DNA of 64,000 nucleotides, from assembly GCF_014385085.1 (NCBI RefSeq), contig NZ_JACRTD010000002.1, positions 62,001 through 126,000 of the forward strand, read 5' to 3'. The DNA is from Youxingia wuxianensis (GTDB taxonomy: Bacteria; Bacillota; Clostridia; Oscillospirales; Ruminococcaceae). Below the pieces are notes generated by a model, which was not told the DNA's origin, ran no database searches, and was given only the letters and a program-made list of their open reading frames with translations. Position numbers and translations under genes: made by a program. The stretch's first letter is position 1. Each line of letters opens with the position of its first letter. Shown one piece after another: positions 28,096 through 37,010 of the stretch.

Positions 28096-28269
28096 CAACA
28101 AAGTACCGCTCACAAAGCGGCTGGGTTCACCGAAGGCGGGGCCTTTCCTTATACAGCGGGCGGCAAAAAACGCCAGATGCTTTTTGCCGCTGATAACGGA
28201 GCGGCACAAAAGTTTGCCTGGTATAACTTAAAAGATAACAGTAACAAAGCAGAATGTTAGGAAGTGTTT
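28096..28269 (+). other. Structured ilvE leader, unassigned
   Basis: The predicted 5' UTR contains CCGCTCACAAAGCGG and a 9-bp stem GCGGCAAAA / TTTTGCCGC (about 28160-28191). There is no clear T-box sequence and no riboswitch class I can match. It may simply be a stable leader, or an undescribed cis-regulator of branched-chain amino acid metabolism. Confidence 0.4.
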
Positions 28270-29343
28270 ATGATGATGGATATCCGGATAGAACTGACCA
28301 AAAATCCAAAGGTAAAACCGACAGACGAATCCAAGCTTGGTTTCGGCGGTGTATTTACCGATCATATGTTTTTAATGAACTATACCGAAGGAAAGGGCTG
28401 GCACGATCCCAGAATTGTTCCCTATGGACCCATCCCCATGGATCCCTCCTGTATGGTATTTCATTATGCGCAGGAAATTTTCGAGGGAATGAAGGCTTAC
28501 CGTACGCAGGATGATACCATTCAGCTTTTCCGCCCTCAGGAAAATTTTAAACGGCTTAACAATTCCTGCGAGCGTATGGTTATTCCTAAATTGGATGAGG
28601 ACTTTCTGCTGGAAGCGCTGAAGAAGCTGGTGGAAGTGGAGAAAGACTGGGTCCCCCATCAGAAGGATACCTCCCTGTATATCCGCCCGTTTATTATTGC
28701 CAGCGACGCGGTGCTGGGCGTACATCCGGCAAAAACTTATATTTATGCTGTTATCCTTTCTCCCTCCGGTCCGTACTATAAAGGCGGTCTTAATCCGGTT
28801 AAAATCTATGTGGAGACAAAATATGTCCGTGCAGTCAGAGGCGGCATGGGCATGGTAAAAACCGGAGGAAACTACGCGGCTTCCTTAATTGCTCAGGAAG
28901 AAGCGTCCCGGGAGGGATATTCTCAGGTTTTGTGGCTGGATGGCGTAGAGCGCAAATATGTGGAAGAAGTAGGGGCAATGAACGTCTTTTTTGTCATTGG
29001 GGATGAAATTGTCACCCCGGCCCTCACTGGAAGTATTTTGCCAGGCATCACCAGAAAATCCGTAGTAGAGATGCTCAAGGAATGGGGCTATAATGTCAAT
29101 GAACGCCGCCTGTCGGTAGAAGAACTGGAAGCGGCGGCTGCCAGCGGCCAGTTGAAAGAAGCCTTTGGTACCGGTACTGCAGCGGTAATTTCTCCTATTG
29201 GAGAGCTGAAATGCAACGGAAAGGTTACTGTGATCAACAACAATGAGATCGGCCCCATCAGCCAGAAGCTGTATGATCACCTGACGGGCATTCAGTGGGG
29301 AAGGCTGCCTGATACCCATGGCTGGATTGTAAAATGCTGCTGA
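28270..29343 (+). CDS. ilvE: Branched-chain amino acid aminotransferase
   Basis: The 357-residue PLP enzyme of fold type IV belongs to the long BCAT-II group; it moves the amino group between glutamate and Leu/Ile/Val. Characteristic stretches are HYAQEIFEGMKAYR near 62, RPENF-like RPQENFKRLN near 85, KTGGNYAASLIAQEEA near 197 (PLP lysine region) and GTGTAAVISPIGEL near 300. The start is chosen among tandem ATGs at 28270-28278 after AGGAAG. It follows gdhA, a glutamate source, but has its own promoter. Confidence 0.95.
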   Translation: MMMDIRIELTKNPKVKPTDESKLGFGGVFTDHMFLMNYTEGKGWHDPRIVPYGPIPMDPSCMVFHYAQEIFEGMKAYRTQDDTIQLFRPQENFKRLNNSCERMVIPKLDEDFLLEALKKLVEVEKDWVPHQKDTSLYIRPFIIASDAVLGVHPAKTYIYAVILSPSGPYYKGGLNPVKIYVETKYVRAVRGGMGMVKTGGNYAASLIAQEEASREGYSQVLWLDGVERKYVEEVGAMNVFFVIGDEIVTPALTGSILPGITRKSVVEMLKEWGYNVNERRLSVEELEAAAASGQLKEAFGTGTAAVISPIGELKCNGKVTVINNNEIGPISQKLYDHLTGIQWGRLPDTHGWIVKCC

Positions 29344-29360
29344 TTTTTAAAAATATAGCT

Positions 29361-29392
29361 AGGGACGGGCGTTAAGCCCGCCCCTGTTTTTA
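29361..29392 (+). terminator. Intrinsic terminator of ilvE
   Basis: AGGGACGGGC / GCCCGCCCCT around a GTTAA loop (one G-T type mismatch) followed by GTTTTT. Confidence 0.85.
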
Positions 29393-29415
29393 TCAGAGTG
29401 GGAAGGAGAAGGCCT

Positions 29416-30042
29416 GTGGAGGAATACCTTACTTTAAGCGGCGAAGGCACACAAGAGTTTGTCGAACGAAAATCCCGGTTTATCGGTTATGTCAAACCGG
29501 TGGAGACAGAGCAGCAGGCACAGGAGTTTATCGCCCAGATCAAACAAAAGCATTGGGACGCTACCCATAATGTTTCCGCCTACGTGCTGCGCAGCGGACA
29601 GAAGCGGTATTCAGATGATGGGGAACCTCAGGGAACAGCAGGAATCCCGGTACTGGAGGTGCTTCAGAAAGAGGGGATAACCGATGCGGCGGCAGTGGTT
29701 ACCCGATATTTCGGCGGCGTCCTTTTAGGAGCTGGGGGATTAGTTCGGGCTTATTCCCATGGGGCAAAAATCGCTCTGGATGCGGCGGGAATTATTGTGA
29801 TGAGTCCCTGTACGGAAGTGGAACTGGAGTTTGGATATGACTTTTACGGGAAAATCAGTTATTTACTGCCCCGCTTTTACGCTAAAACGACCTTTTCTGA
29901 TTTTGGAGTAGTAGTAAAAATGCGGCTTCTTTTAAAGGACAAATTTCTGGATCCGTTTCAAAAAGAGATCAGTGAGCTTACCTCTGCACAGGTGACGATA
30001 AGAGAGATAGATCGCCGGTATGACTGCATTGAAGAGACATAA
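29416..30042 (+). CDS. YigZ/IMPACT family protein
   Basis: The 208-residue protein matches the UPF0029/IMPACT family: EFVERKSRFIGYVKPV near residue 15, DATHNVSAYVLRSG near 50, DDGEPQGTAGIPVLE near 70, RYFGGVLLGAGGLVRAYS near 100. The C-terminal ~70 residues are the DUF1949 ferredoxin-like domain. The molecular role in bacteria is unsettled; the eukaryotic relative modulates Gcn2. GGAAGGAGAAGG before the GTG at 29416 decides the start over an in-frame GTG at 29398. Confidence 0.93.
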   Translation: MEEYLTLSGEGTQEFVERKSRFIGYVKPVETEQQAQEFIAQIKQKHWDATHNVSAYVLRSGQKRYSDDGEPQGTAGIPVLEVLQKEGITDAAAVVTRYFGGVLLGAGGLVRAYSHGAKIALDAAGIIVMSPCTEVELEFGYDFYGKISYLLPRFYAKTTFSDFGVVVKMRLLLKDKFLDPFQKEISELTSAQVTIREIDRRYDCIEET

Positions 30043-30066
30043 CTCCATTATTACCCGCATAAATTG

Positions 30067-30098
30067 AAGGGAACGGCCGCGCTTTGCCGTTCCCTTTT
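30067..30098 (+). terminator. Intrinsic terminator of yigZ
   Basis: AAGGGAACGGC / GCCGTTCCCTT around CGCGCTTT, ending in TTTT. The remaining bases to 30351 are AT-rich, with overlapping TATAAT motifs (30219-30229) lacking a good -35, and no gene that I can see. Confidence 0.85.
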
Positions 30099-30351
30099 GA
30101 TCTCATAAAAACAAAAGGGAGATTTTGCAGCAAGAAGGAAAAGCAGGTCACAAAAAGGGTCATTTTTGTCCAATACAAGAAATTTTTGTATCAAGCAGGA
30201 ATTTTTTTATTTGCGGAGTATAATATAATGTAATAAAAAGTACTATACTAATTTTATCTAATATGAATTTCCCGTGAAAACATCGGCGGCGACGCAGGAA
30301 ATCCAAAGAAAAAACACACAGGATGAGCAAAGGACTTTGGGAGGAATAAAT

Positions 30352-31362
30352 ATGACTATCAGAGAACAGACCCAGAAGATCCAAAGAGAAACTTTGTCGC
30401 AATATGCCTGTTTGTCGGATCATTCCCGAGGCCGGGAATATTCTCAGGAAGAATGCCCTATTCGAACCTGCTTTGCCAGGGATCGGGATAGAATTATCCA
30501 CTGTAAGTCATTCCGCCGTCTGATGCATAAAACCCAGGTTTTTTTATCCCCGGAAGGAGATCATTACCGCACCCGTTTAACTCACACTCTGGAGGTAAAT
30601 CAGATTGCCAAGACTCTGGCGGTGGCGCTGCGTCTGAACGAAGAGCTGACCGAGGCAATCGCGTTGGGACACGATTTGGGACATACCCCCTTCGGCCATG
30701 CGGGAGAACGGGCGCTGCGGGACGTATGTCCTCATGGCTTTCGTCACAGCGAGCAGAGCGTGCGGGTAGTAGAAAAAATCGAAAATGATGGCCGGGGGCT
30801 GAACCTGACCTGGGAAGTACGCAATGGAATTGGCTGCCACAGCTACTCCAACCCTTCTCCCGAAGGAAAGGCAAAAACTTGGGAAGGGCAGATAGTTTAT
30901 TTCGCAGATAAAATCGCTTATTTAAATCATGATATTGACGACGCCCTGCGGGGAGAGATTTTACAGGAGGAGGATATCCCCTGGGAGATCAAATATTCCC
31001 TGGGCAGGACAAAATCCCAGCGGATTACGACGCTGATAAAATCCATTATCGACAGCAGCAAAACACAGGTGATGATGGATGACCAGGCAGCCCGGGCATT
31101 TGATCAGCTCAACAGTTTTATGTATGAGGCGGTGTACCGCAACCCAGTGGCCAAAAGCGAAGAAGGAAAAGCAATCGGGGTAGTAAAAAGCCTGTATGAG
31201 TATTATGTCCAACACCCGCAGGAAATGCCCCAGGAGTACCGTAGGATTATAGAAACCTCCGATGTGCCTCGGGCGGTCTGCGATTATATTTCTGGAATGA
31301 GCGATCGGTTCGCTGTCACTACTTATGAACGGCTGTACGTCCCCAGATCTTGGGGCTATTAA
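30352..31362 (+). CDS. dgt: dGTPase-like deoxynucleotide triphosphohydrolase
   Basis: The 336-residue HD-domain enzyme hydrolyses dNTPs to nucleoside and triphosphate. The metal-binding HD signature is visible as RTRLTHTLEVNQIAK near 85 and ALGHDLGHTPFGHAGERAL near 110, with HSEQSVRVVE near 140; a downstream Asp in YFADKIAYLNHDIDDAL completes the site. The length fits the short dGTPase-like group. GGGAGGAATAAAT precedes the ATG at 30352. It is followed by a lipoprotein gene, dnaG and rpoD, matching the clostridial dgt-dnaG-rpoD order. Confidence 0.95.
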   Translation: MTIREQTQKIQRETLSQYACLSDHSRGREYSQEECPIRTCFARDRDRIIHCKSFRRLMHKTQVFLSPEGDHYRTRLTHTLEVNQIAKTLAVALRLNEELTEAIALGHDLGHTPFGHAGERALRDVCPHGFRHSEQSVRVVEKIENDGRGLNLTWEVRNGIGCHSYSNPSPEGKAKTWEGQIVYFADKIAYLNHDIDDALRGEILQEEDIPWEIKYSLGRTKSQRITTLIKSIIDSSKTQVMMDDQAARAFDQLNSFMYEAVYRNPVAKSEEGKAIGVVKSLYEYYVQHPQEMPQEYRRIIETSDVPRAVCDYISGMSDRFAVTTYERLYVPRSWGY

Positions 31363-31375
31363 GGCGGTGGACAAA

Positions 31376-31708
31376 ATGAGAAGAGCTTTAAGACTGCTTT
31401 TAGCATTGATTTGCATCCTAAGTTTGTTGACAGGCTGCGCTCAACAGGAGCGCGAATGGGATAGACGGCCGATGGTGTTAGTAAAAGGGACTATTTATCT
31501 GGATACAGGAAAGCAAATCCCGGTAGAGGTCCATGAAAGCGCTGTTTTAGGGGAAATTACCTCCAGTGTGGATCCCAGTGAAATCCCTACAGAGGAGGGA
31601 CAGAGCAATTTCGGATGGGAAGGCGCCGAGTACGCTTTTTATGAAGATGGGCTTGTGGTATTAATAGATCATGAATGGGTTCTGTTTGAAAAAGAAACGG
31701 AAGAGTAG
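31376..31708 (+). CDS. Small secreted lipoprotein, unknown function
   Basis: The 110-residue product has a classic lipoprotein signal: basic MRRALR, a hydrophobic core and the lipobox LLTGC (Cys20). The mature ~90 residues read as mostly beta strands with acidic ends; one segment (TIYLDTGKQIPVEVHESAVLG) resembles small secreted beta proteins of Clostridia, but I assign no function. AAGGCGGTGG precedes the ATG. It sits 13 bases after dgt and 24 before dnaG, so it is co-transcribed with replication genes. Confidence 0.8.
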   Translation: MRRALRLLLALICILSLLTGCAQQEREWDRRPMVLVKGTIYLDTGKQIPVEVHESAVLGEITSSVDPSEIPTEEGQSNFGWEGAEYAFYEDGLVVLIDHEWVLFEKETEE

Positions 31709-31732
31709 TATGGAAAGGAAGGGGGAAACAAG

Positions 31733-33496
31733 GTGCTGTCCGATATGTTTTTGCAGGAGCTGAAAAATTATAACGACATCGAACAGGTGATTTCTTCCTA
31801 TGTTCCCTTGAAAAAACGAGGCCGGGTATTCACCGGGCTGTGCCCTTTCCATTCGGAAAAGACACCCTCTTTCACCGTATATCCTGACAGCCAGTCCTTT
31901 TACTGTTTTGGCTGCGGCGCTGGTGGGGATGTAATCACCTTTATACGAAATATCGAAAATTTAGAATACATTGAAGCGGTGCGTTTTTTAGCTCAACGAG
32001 CTGGCATGGCTATGCCGGAGGATGGAGCGGATGACAAAGCCGCCCGGCAAAAAAACAGAATTTTGGAGATTAATCGCTCTTTGGCTCGTTTTTATCATAG
32101 CTGCTTAAAAGAGCCGTCAGGAAAAGTCGCTTTGGACTATCTCCACGATCGGGGACTTACCAACGCAACCATTGTTCGGTTCGGCTTGGGCTATTCTCCG
32201 AACTCTTGGGATACAGGGCTGAGATATCTCAAGTCCCAGGGCTTTACCCAACAGGAGATGCAAGCCGCCAGCGTCATTGCACAAGGGCGCAACGGGGGTT
32301 ATTACGACCAGTTCCGGAATAGGGTGATGTTTCCCATTATCGACCTTAGAGGCAACGTAGTGGGCTTTGGAGGCCGTGTAATGGGGGACGATAGGGGACC
32401 TAAGTATTTGAACTCCCCGGATACGCCGGTATTTAAGAAAAGCCGCAATCTGTTTGCGTTAAATTTTGCTAAGTCATCGAAAAGGGAAGGATTAATTTTA
32501 GCGGAAGGGTACATGGATGTTATCGCTGTCCATCAAGCAGGATTTGATAACGCGGTAGCTACGTTAGGAACCTCCCTGACCTCGGAGCAGTCCCGGCTGA
32601 TTTCCCAATACGCTCAGAACGTGACCATCGCCTACGATTCCGATGGGGCGGGCCAGACAGCAACCCGTCGGGCAATAGGACTGTTTGGGGAAACCGGGAT
32701 TAAAGTGCGGGTATTATCTATGACCGGCGCTAAGGATCCGGATGAATATATTAAAAAATATGGGGCGGAACGATTTGGAATTTTGATTGACGGGGCGGCC
32801 AACGCCACTGAATTTGAGATTGCTAAGCTGAAACGACAGTATGATGTGGAGACCGCCGACGGAAAGGTAGGATTTCTCAAAGAGTTTGTCAAGCTGATGG
32901 CTGGGGTGCCCAACGTGATCGAACGGGATGTATATATTGCGAAAACCGCCTCTGAACTGGAAGTAGACAAGGCGGCGATTATGGCCCAGCTAAAATATGA
33001 GCTTAAGCGGATGGCAAAATCTCAGCAAAAACGGGACAGCGGGGAGTTGAAAGTGTACAGCGAGATAAAAACACCCTCCCAAAAGCAGGATATTCAGCGA
33101 GCAAGAAACATAAAATATGCTTTGGCGGAGGACAAACTGCTTGCGATCCTGATGAAAAATCCGGATTATTATCCTGCGGCGGCCCAGCGGATAAAAATAG
33201 AGGATTTTGTTACCGACCGAAACCGGGAGATTGGAAAGATTTTATTTCAGCGATTGGAAGCGGGAATGTCGATAGAGCTTACCGTGCTGTCCTCCCAGCT
33301 TGACCCGGAACAAATGGCAGTGGTCAGCGGTCTTGTTAATTCCATCAGCGGTATGACTTTTAGTGTTGCTGATGTTTATACTTATATAGATACTATTTTA
33401 AGCTACAAAACAGTGAAATCCCGCGACGAAGTTGCCGGAATGTCAGATGATGACCTGAAGGAATATATCGATTCGCTCGCTTCAAAGAAAAAATAG
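31733..33496 (+). CDS. dnaG: DNA primase
   Basis: The 587-residue primase makes RNA primers at the fork. The zinc finger [11 protein letters not shown] followed by [12 protein letters not shown] (residues ~39-66) is the CHC2 ligand set. The TOPRIM core shows [15 protein letters not shown] near 258 and [15 protein letters not shown] near 301, and a helicase-binding C-terminal helical domain closes the protein. The start is a GTG after GGAAGGGGGAAAC; an ATG four codons later is possible. It is followed by rpoD after 11 bases. Confidence 0.96.
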   Translation: MLSDMFLQELKNYNDIEQVISSYVPLKKRGRVFTGLCPFHSEKTPSFTVYPDSQSFYCFGCGAGGDVITFIRNIENLEYIEAVRFLAQRAGMAMPEDGADDKAARQKNRILEINRSLARFYHSCLKEPSGKVALDYLHDRGLTNATIVRFGLGYSPNSWDTGLRYLKSQGFTQQEMQAASVIAQGRNGGYYDQFRNRVMFPIIDLRGNVVGFGGRVMGDDRGPKYLNSPDTPVFKKSRNLFALNFAKSSKREGLILAEGYMDVIAVHQAGFDNAVATLGTSLTSEQSRLISQYAQNVTIAYDSDGAGQTATRRAIGLFGETGIKVRVLSMTGAKDPDEYIKKYGAERFGILIDGAANATEFEIAKLKRQYDVETADGKVGFLKEFVKLMAGVPNVIERDVYIAKTASELEVDKAAIMAQLKYELKRMAKSQQKRDSGELKVYSEIKTPSQKQDIQRARNIKYALAEDKLLAILMKNPDYYPAAAQRIKIEDFVTDRNREIGKILFQRLEAGMSIELTVLSSQLDPEQMAVVSGLVNSISGMTFSVADVYTYIDTILSYKTVKSRDEVAGMSDDDLKEYIDSLASKKK

Positions 33497-33507
33497 GGGG
33501 AAAACGT

Positions 33508-34590
33508 ATGGGAGCACAGGAAAAGAAACAGGTATTAAAAGATCTATTGGAGAACGGTAAGCTCAAAGGGAAGTTGACCACCAAGGAGATCAATGATGCT
33601 TTGGAAGAACTGGATTATGACGTTGAACAGGTGGACAAGCTTTATGAAACCCTGGAAGCTAACAGTATTGAGATTGTAGAAGATTTGGGAGATGCAATTG
33701 AAGAGGCATTTAAAAGCACCAACAGCGTTGATTTAGAAAGTTCTTTGGCATCGGAAGGAATTAATATTGACGATCCGGTAAAGGTGTACTTAAAAGAAAT
33801 CGGTCGGGTGCCGCTGCTTTCTGCCGACGAAGAGATTGAACTTGCCATCCGTATGGGACAGGGGGATGTTCAGGCGAGAAAACGCCTCTCAGAGGCTAAC
33901 CTTCGTCTGGTGGTCAGCATCGCCAAACGGTATGTAGGGCGCGGAATGCAGTTTTTGGATCTGATCCAGGAGGGCAATCTGGGCCTGATTAAGGCTGTAG
34001 AGAAGTTTGATCATACCAAAGGATTTAAATTTTCCACCTATGCTACCTGGTGGATCCGTCAAGCCATTACCCGGGCTATTGCCGATCAGGCAAGAACAAT
34101 CCGTATTCCGGTGCACATGGTGGAAACTATCAATAAAGTAAAAAAAGTCAGCAGTCAGCTGCTTCATAAAAACGGCCACGAACCTACTCCGGAAGAAATC
34201 GCTGTGGAACTGGAGATGCCGGTGGAAAAAGTTCGAGAGATTATGCGCGTAGCCCAGGAGCCGGTATCTCTGGAAACCCCGATTGGTGAGGAAGAAGACA
34301 GCCATCTGGGGGACTTTATCCAGGACGAGGAGGCCCCGGCGCCGGCAGACGCCGCCTCCCATGTTCTTTTGAAAGAACAGCTCAGCGAAGTGCTTCAGAC
34401 ACTCACCCCTAGGGAGGAAAAGGTCCTTCGTCTGCGGTTTGGCCTGGAGGACGGCAGGAGCCGTACTCTGGAAGAGGTAGGAAAGGAATTTAACGTTACC
34501 CGTGAACGCATCCGTCAGATTGAGGCTAAGGCGCTGCGAAAGCTGCGCCATCCCAGCCGCAGTAAAAAGCTTAAGGATTTCCTGGATTAA
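33508..34590 (+). CDS. rpoD: Primary sigma factor RpoD (SigA)
   Basis: The 360-residue sigma-70 protein directs RNA polymerase to housekeeping promoters such as those listed here. Region 1.2 ([18 protein letters not shown] near 90), region 2 ([20 protein letters not shown], then [16 protein letters not shown]), region 3 and region 4.2 ([20 protein letters not shown] near 330) are all in order. The N-terminal ~80 residues form a sigma-1.1-like acidic domain. It closes the dgt-lipoprotein-dnaG-rpoD operon. Confidence 0.98.
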   Translation: MGAQEKKQVLKDLLENGKLKGKLTTKEINDALEELDYDVEQVDKLYETLEANSIEIVEDLGDAIEEAFKSTNSVDLESSLASEGINIDDPVKVYLKEIGRVPLLSADEEIELAIRMGQGDVQARKRLSEANLRLVVSIAKRYVGRGMQFLDLIQEGNLGLIKAVEKFDHTKGFKFSTYATWWIRQAITRAIADQARTIRIPVHMVETINKVKKVSSQLLHKNGHEPTPEEIAVELEMPVEKVREIMRVAQEPVSLETPIGEEEDSHLGDFIQDEEAPAPADAASHVLLKEQLSEVLQTLTPREEKVLRLRFGLEDGRSRTLEEVGKEFNVTRERIRQIEAKALRKLRHPSRSKKLKDFLD

Positions 34591-34593
34591 GCG

Positions 34594-34622
34594 TTGACAA
34601 ACCTGGAGAATTTGGATATACT
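34594..34622 (+). promoter_or_regulatory. SigA promoter of the Rrf2 gene
   Basis: TTGACA (34594-34599), 17 bp, TATACT (34617-34622), within the gap after rpoD. Confidence 0.88.
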
Positions 34623-34634
34623 TATAAAAGTATA
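34617..34634 (+). promoter_or_regulatory. Probable Rrf2 autoregulatory operator
   Basis: TATACTT-ATAA-AAGTATA is a perfect 7-bp inverted repeat that overlaps the -10 box. A third TATACTT half-site occurs at 34643. The position implies that binding blocks RNA polymerase. Confidence 0.7.
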
Positions 34635-34674
34635 GCTATTTGGTATACTTTCTGGGAAAAAGGAGATTTTATCA

Positions 34675-35067
34675 ATGCACATTACCTTAGAGGCTGATTA
34701 TGCTGTGCGTATCGTAAATTGTCTGGCAAAAAATAACGTCCGTATGGACGCTAAGACACTGTCCGCCCAGACAGGCGTTACGCTTCGGTTTTCCCTTAAA
34801 ATTTTGCGCAAGCTGGTAGCACAGGGGATTGTGCGCTCCTTTAAAGGTACTCAGGGCGGCTATGAATTGGCTCGTCCGGCGGACCAGATTACTTTGGGCG
34901 AAGTGATTGAATGTGTGGAAGGGGTTATTACTTTCAGCCGCTGTGTGGACAACGAGGAATTTGTATGCACCTGCGGAGATTCGGCGGACTGTCGTTTTAA
35001 CAAGGCGTATAAAGAACTTTCCCAGATGGTAAGGGAAAAGCTTTACAGCATTACCTTCGCTCAATAA
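34675..35067 (+). CDS. Rrf2 family transcriptional regulator
   Basis: The 130-residue winged-helix protein starts MHITLEADYAVRIVNCLA, the Rrf2 opening, and has GTQGGYELARPADQITLGEV near 58-77. Four cysteines, 90, 98, 100 and 106 (CTCGDSADC), lie where IscR/NsrR/CymR-type relatives bind or have lost [2Fe-2S] or [4Fe-4S] clusters, so this one may sense oxygen, NO or iron. It has its own consensus promoter with a palindrome on the -10 box, implying autorepression. No Fe-S assembly or target genes are adjacent. Confidence 0.93.
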   Translation: MHITLEADYAVRIVNCLAKNNVRMDAKTLSAQTGVTLRFSLKILRKLVAQGIVRSFKGTQGGYELARPADQITLGEVIECVEGVITFSRCVDNEEFVCTCGDSADCRFNKAYKELSQMVREKLYSITFAQ

Positions 35068-35079
35068 ACACATAAAAAT

Positions 35080-35113
35080 AAAAGGCGGGAAGCTTTTGCT
35101 TCCCGCTTTTATT
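35080..35113. terminator. Bidirectional terminator, Rrf2 / CBM9-like gene
   Basis: AAAGGCGGGAAGC / GCTTCCCGCTTT with TTTT loop; A-rich on the left and T-rich on the right, placed between convergent genes. Confidence 0.88.
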
Positions 35114-35674
35114 TTAATAATCGATAATTATAAATTCACTCAGCTGACTTTTCTCTTCCAAAGGACGGGAGAAATCCGCCGGAGTATAAGATCCGTAATG
35201 AGGACGGCTTGGGTCCTGACAAAGCTTATAGATATTTCCTTTAAAGGAAGAGCCTGCGATAGGGCGGAAATTTGGATAACACCTGGCAATCTCCAGGATG
35301 GGAATACAGACGGTAGCTCCCCAATATTCCCCCTGCAGATCTTCGCCGGTAAAAAAGTGGATATGTCCCGGGGTAAAGGGCGTCTCAAACTCTCCTTCAC
35401 CAGCCGCGAAACGGCCGTCGCTGAACACGGAAAAAGAAAAGCATTTTTCCTGAGTTTGCGCGTCGAAATTAAACACCGCCTTCATACAGCTGGCGGCAAG
35501 AGCCGCGGCCTCAAAGGATAAAAACTGTATGTGAAATCCATCTGGAGCAAAGCATAATTTACATTGAGAATAGGGTTTATAATCCCGTTTTTCCAAGGGA
35601 TAATCGATAATTTTAGCCACATGCAGGGATTCAAAATCCGGCTGGCCATGGAACAACTTCACTTTAAAAGCCAT
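35114..35674 (-). CDS. CBM9-like carbohydrate-binding protein
   Basis: The 186-residue protein has no signal peptide. Its C-terminal part (GNIYKLCQDPSRPHYGSYTP, near 148-167) matches the CBM9-like family ending, in which an FYK..PHxxSW/Y-P stretch is conserved; a YSQCKLCF strand and a ...VCIPI strand add beta-sandwich character. CBM9-like domains bind sugars, but cytoplasmic stand-alone copies have no settled function. It is the last gene of the rnfC-D-E-A operon, 30 bases after the DUF4015 gene, and shares a terminator with the Rrf2 gene. Confidence 0.7.
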   Translation of the reverse strand: MAFKVKLFHGQPDFESLHVAKIIDYPLEKRDYKPYSQCKLCFAPDGFHIQFLSFEAAALAASCMKAVFNFDAQTQEKCFSFSVFSDGRFAAGEGEFETPFTPGHIHFFTGEDLQGEYWGATVCIPILEIARCYPNFRPIAGSSFKGNIYKLCQDPSRPHYGSYTPADFSRPLEEKSQLSEFIIIDY

Positions 35675-35704
35675 GATAACAACTCCTGTTTAAACAACCG
35701 TTAT

Positions 35705-36970
35705 TCATCCCGCAAAAGCGGGATAAGAACCGTTCGGACTGTAGAGGATATAATTGTCCACCCCATTGGCGGAAAGGGCCTCCACTTGAGAAACGATATC
35801 CTCATAGGTGTAAATTTTATTATTGGTAAGAACTTGATTTGTAGTATACCCTTGGATCATGGCGGTTATGTCTTTACCGGTGAGATCCGGCTGTAAAAAC
35901 TTAAGCAGACCGTCCACTGTCTCATAGGGGGTTAATATAGGCCCGGTAAGAGTAAAGTTTTCCAAGGCAAAAACATCTCCGAATTGAGCAGGCTGCACAT
36001 CCAATATCACATTGGTATTGCTCAGAGCCAATGGATTAGAGCCGTAAAATGTATTGTTTACCCCCAAGGCAGCAACACCGGAGATGTATACTGCCATTTC
36101 ACCGCCCTGTTGGAGAATTTGCTCCTCGATCTTATCCAGAAAAGAGGCGAGAATATCCGAGCGAGTACTCTCCGCCGCGGTGTTGCCATAGGTGGCAAAT
36201 TCCTGCCCGTATCCAGTCGGGAAACTTACATTGTCAAGGACAATAGCTTCTACCCCAAGAGAAATACTCTCACAGGCGATATCGGTAATATATGCCTGGG
36301 CCAGATCCGAATAGGGGTTTAGCCACGGTTTTCCCCCGTTTTCCTGAGCGTTATCCAGCCACAGTATCTCAGAGTTCATATATTTTACCCCAGCATCGGG
36401 AATACGGGAGGCCGCTACCGGATCACGAAAAGCATTGATACGCCCTATAGGAACGATGCCGTTGTCCGTTAGCTTTTTACATAGCGCCTCCAGGTCAAAG
36501 GCATTCTCCACCTGCGCCTGTGCCTGCGCTACCAGCTCCAGTGAGGATTGGTACGATATATTTCCTGAAGCATCTTTTAAATCAAACATAATGGCGTTTA
36601 TAGAAGGCATAGCGGCGATTTGCTCAATAATTTCATTCACTGCTTCTTCATTCGTGAGCATAGAGACTGGAAAATAAATCGCTTTAACCTGCGGCAGGAC
36701 AGAAATCGGCTCCGGTTCCGGCTCCGGCTCTGATTGAGAAGGAGGAAGAACATCCGCGTTTATCACCGGCTGGAGGTCTTCCTCCCCGGGGGAAGTAAAA
36801 TCCACTCCGGAAAGAAAGTCAGAAATCGGCCCATAAACGCTCCAGCCCACAAAACCCAAAGCGCATACCGCAAAAACGCAGCAAATAATTTTTACTACTA
36901 CGTGGGAAGTAGAGCGCGTACGGGAGGTATAGATTTTGTGGTAACGCTTTACTTTATATTGCTTTGCCAT
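35705..36970 (-). CDS. DUF4015 putative glycoside hydrolase, membrane-anchored
   Basis: The 421-residue protein has a basic N-terminus, one membrane helix (about residues 24-48), a Pro/Glu-rich linker (near 75-90) and a TIM-barrel-like DUF4015 domain outside. Domain marks are VKAIYFPVSMLTNEEAVN near 94, MFDLKDASGNISYQ near 129, PIGRINAFRDP near 178, LDNVSFP near 246 and a final NYILYSPNGSY. DUF4015 proteins are predicted alpha-glycoside hydrolases without proven substrate. It lies 40 bases after rnfA and reads as part of the same transcript. Confidence 0.82.
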   Translation of the reverse strand: MAKQYKVKRYHKIYTSRTRSTSHVVVKIICCVFAVCALGFVGWSVYGPISDFLSGVDFTSPGEEDLQPVINADVLPPSQSEPEPEPEPISVLPQVKAIYFPVSMLTNEEAVNEIIEQIAAMPSINAIMFDLKDASGNISYQSSLELVAQAQAQVENAFDLEALCKKLTDNGIVPIGRINAFRDPVAASRIPDAGVKYMNSEILWLDNAQENGGKPWLNPYSDLAQAYITDIACESISLGVEAIVLDNVSFPTGYGQEFATYGNTAAESTRSDILASFLDKIEEQILQQGGEMAVYISGVAALGVNNTFYGSNPLALSNTNVILDVQPAQFGDVFALENFTLTGPILTPYETVDGLLKFLQPDLTGKDITAMIQGYTTNQVLTNNKIYTYEDIVSQVEALSANGVDNYILYSPNGSYPAFAG

Positions 36971-37010
36971 TTCTTCACCGCCATTATTGAAATTAGAATT
37001 TAAACGTTCA

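Noticed and set aside
28096..28269. T-box riboswitch before ilvE
   Set aside because: An AAGTACCGC stretch looks tempting, but the T-box sequence and the antiterminator/terminator pair are not present.
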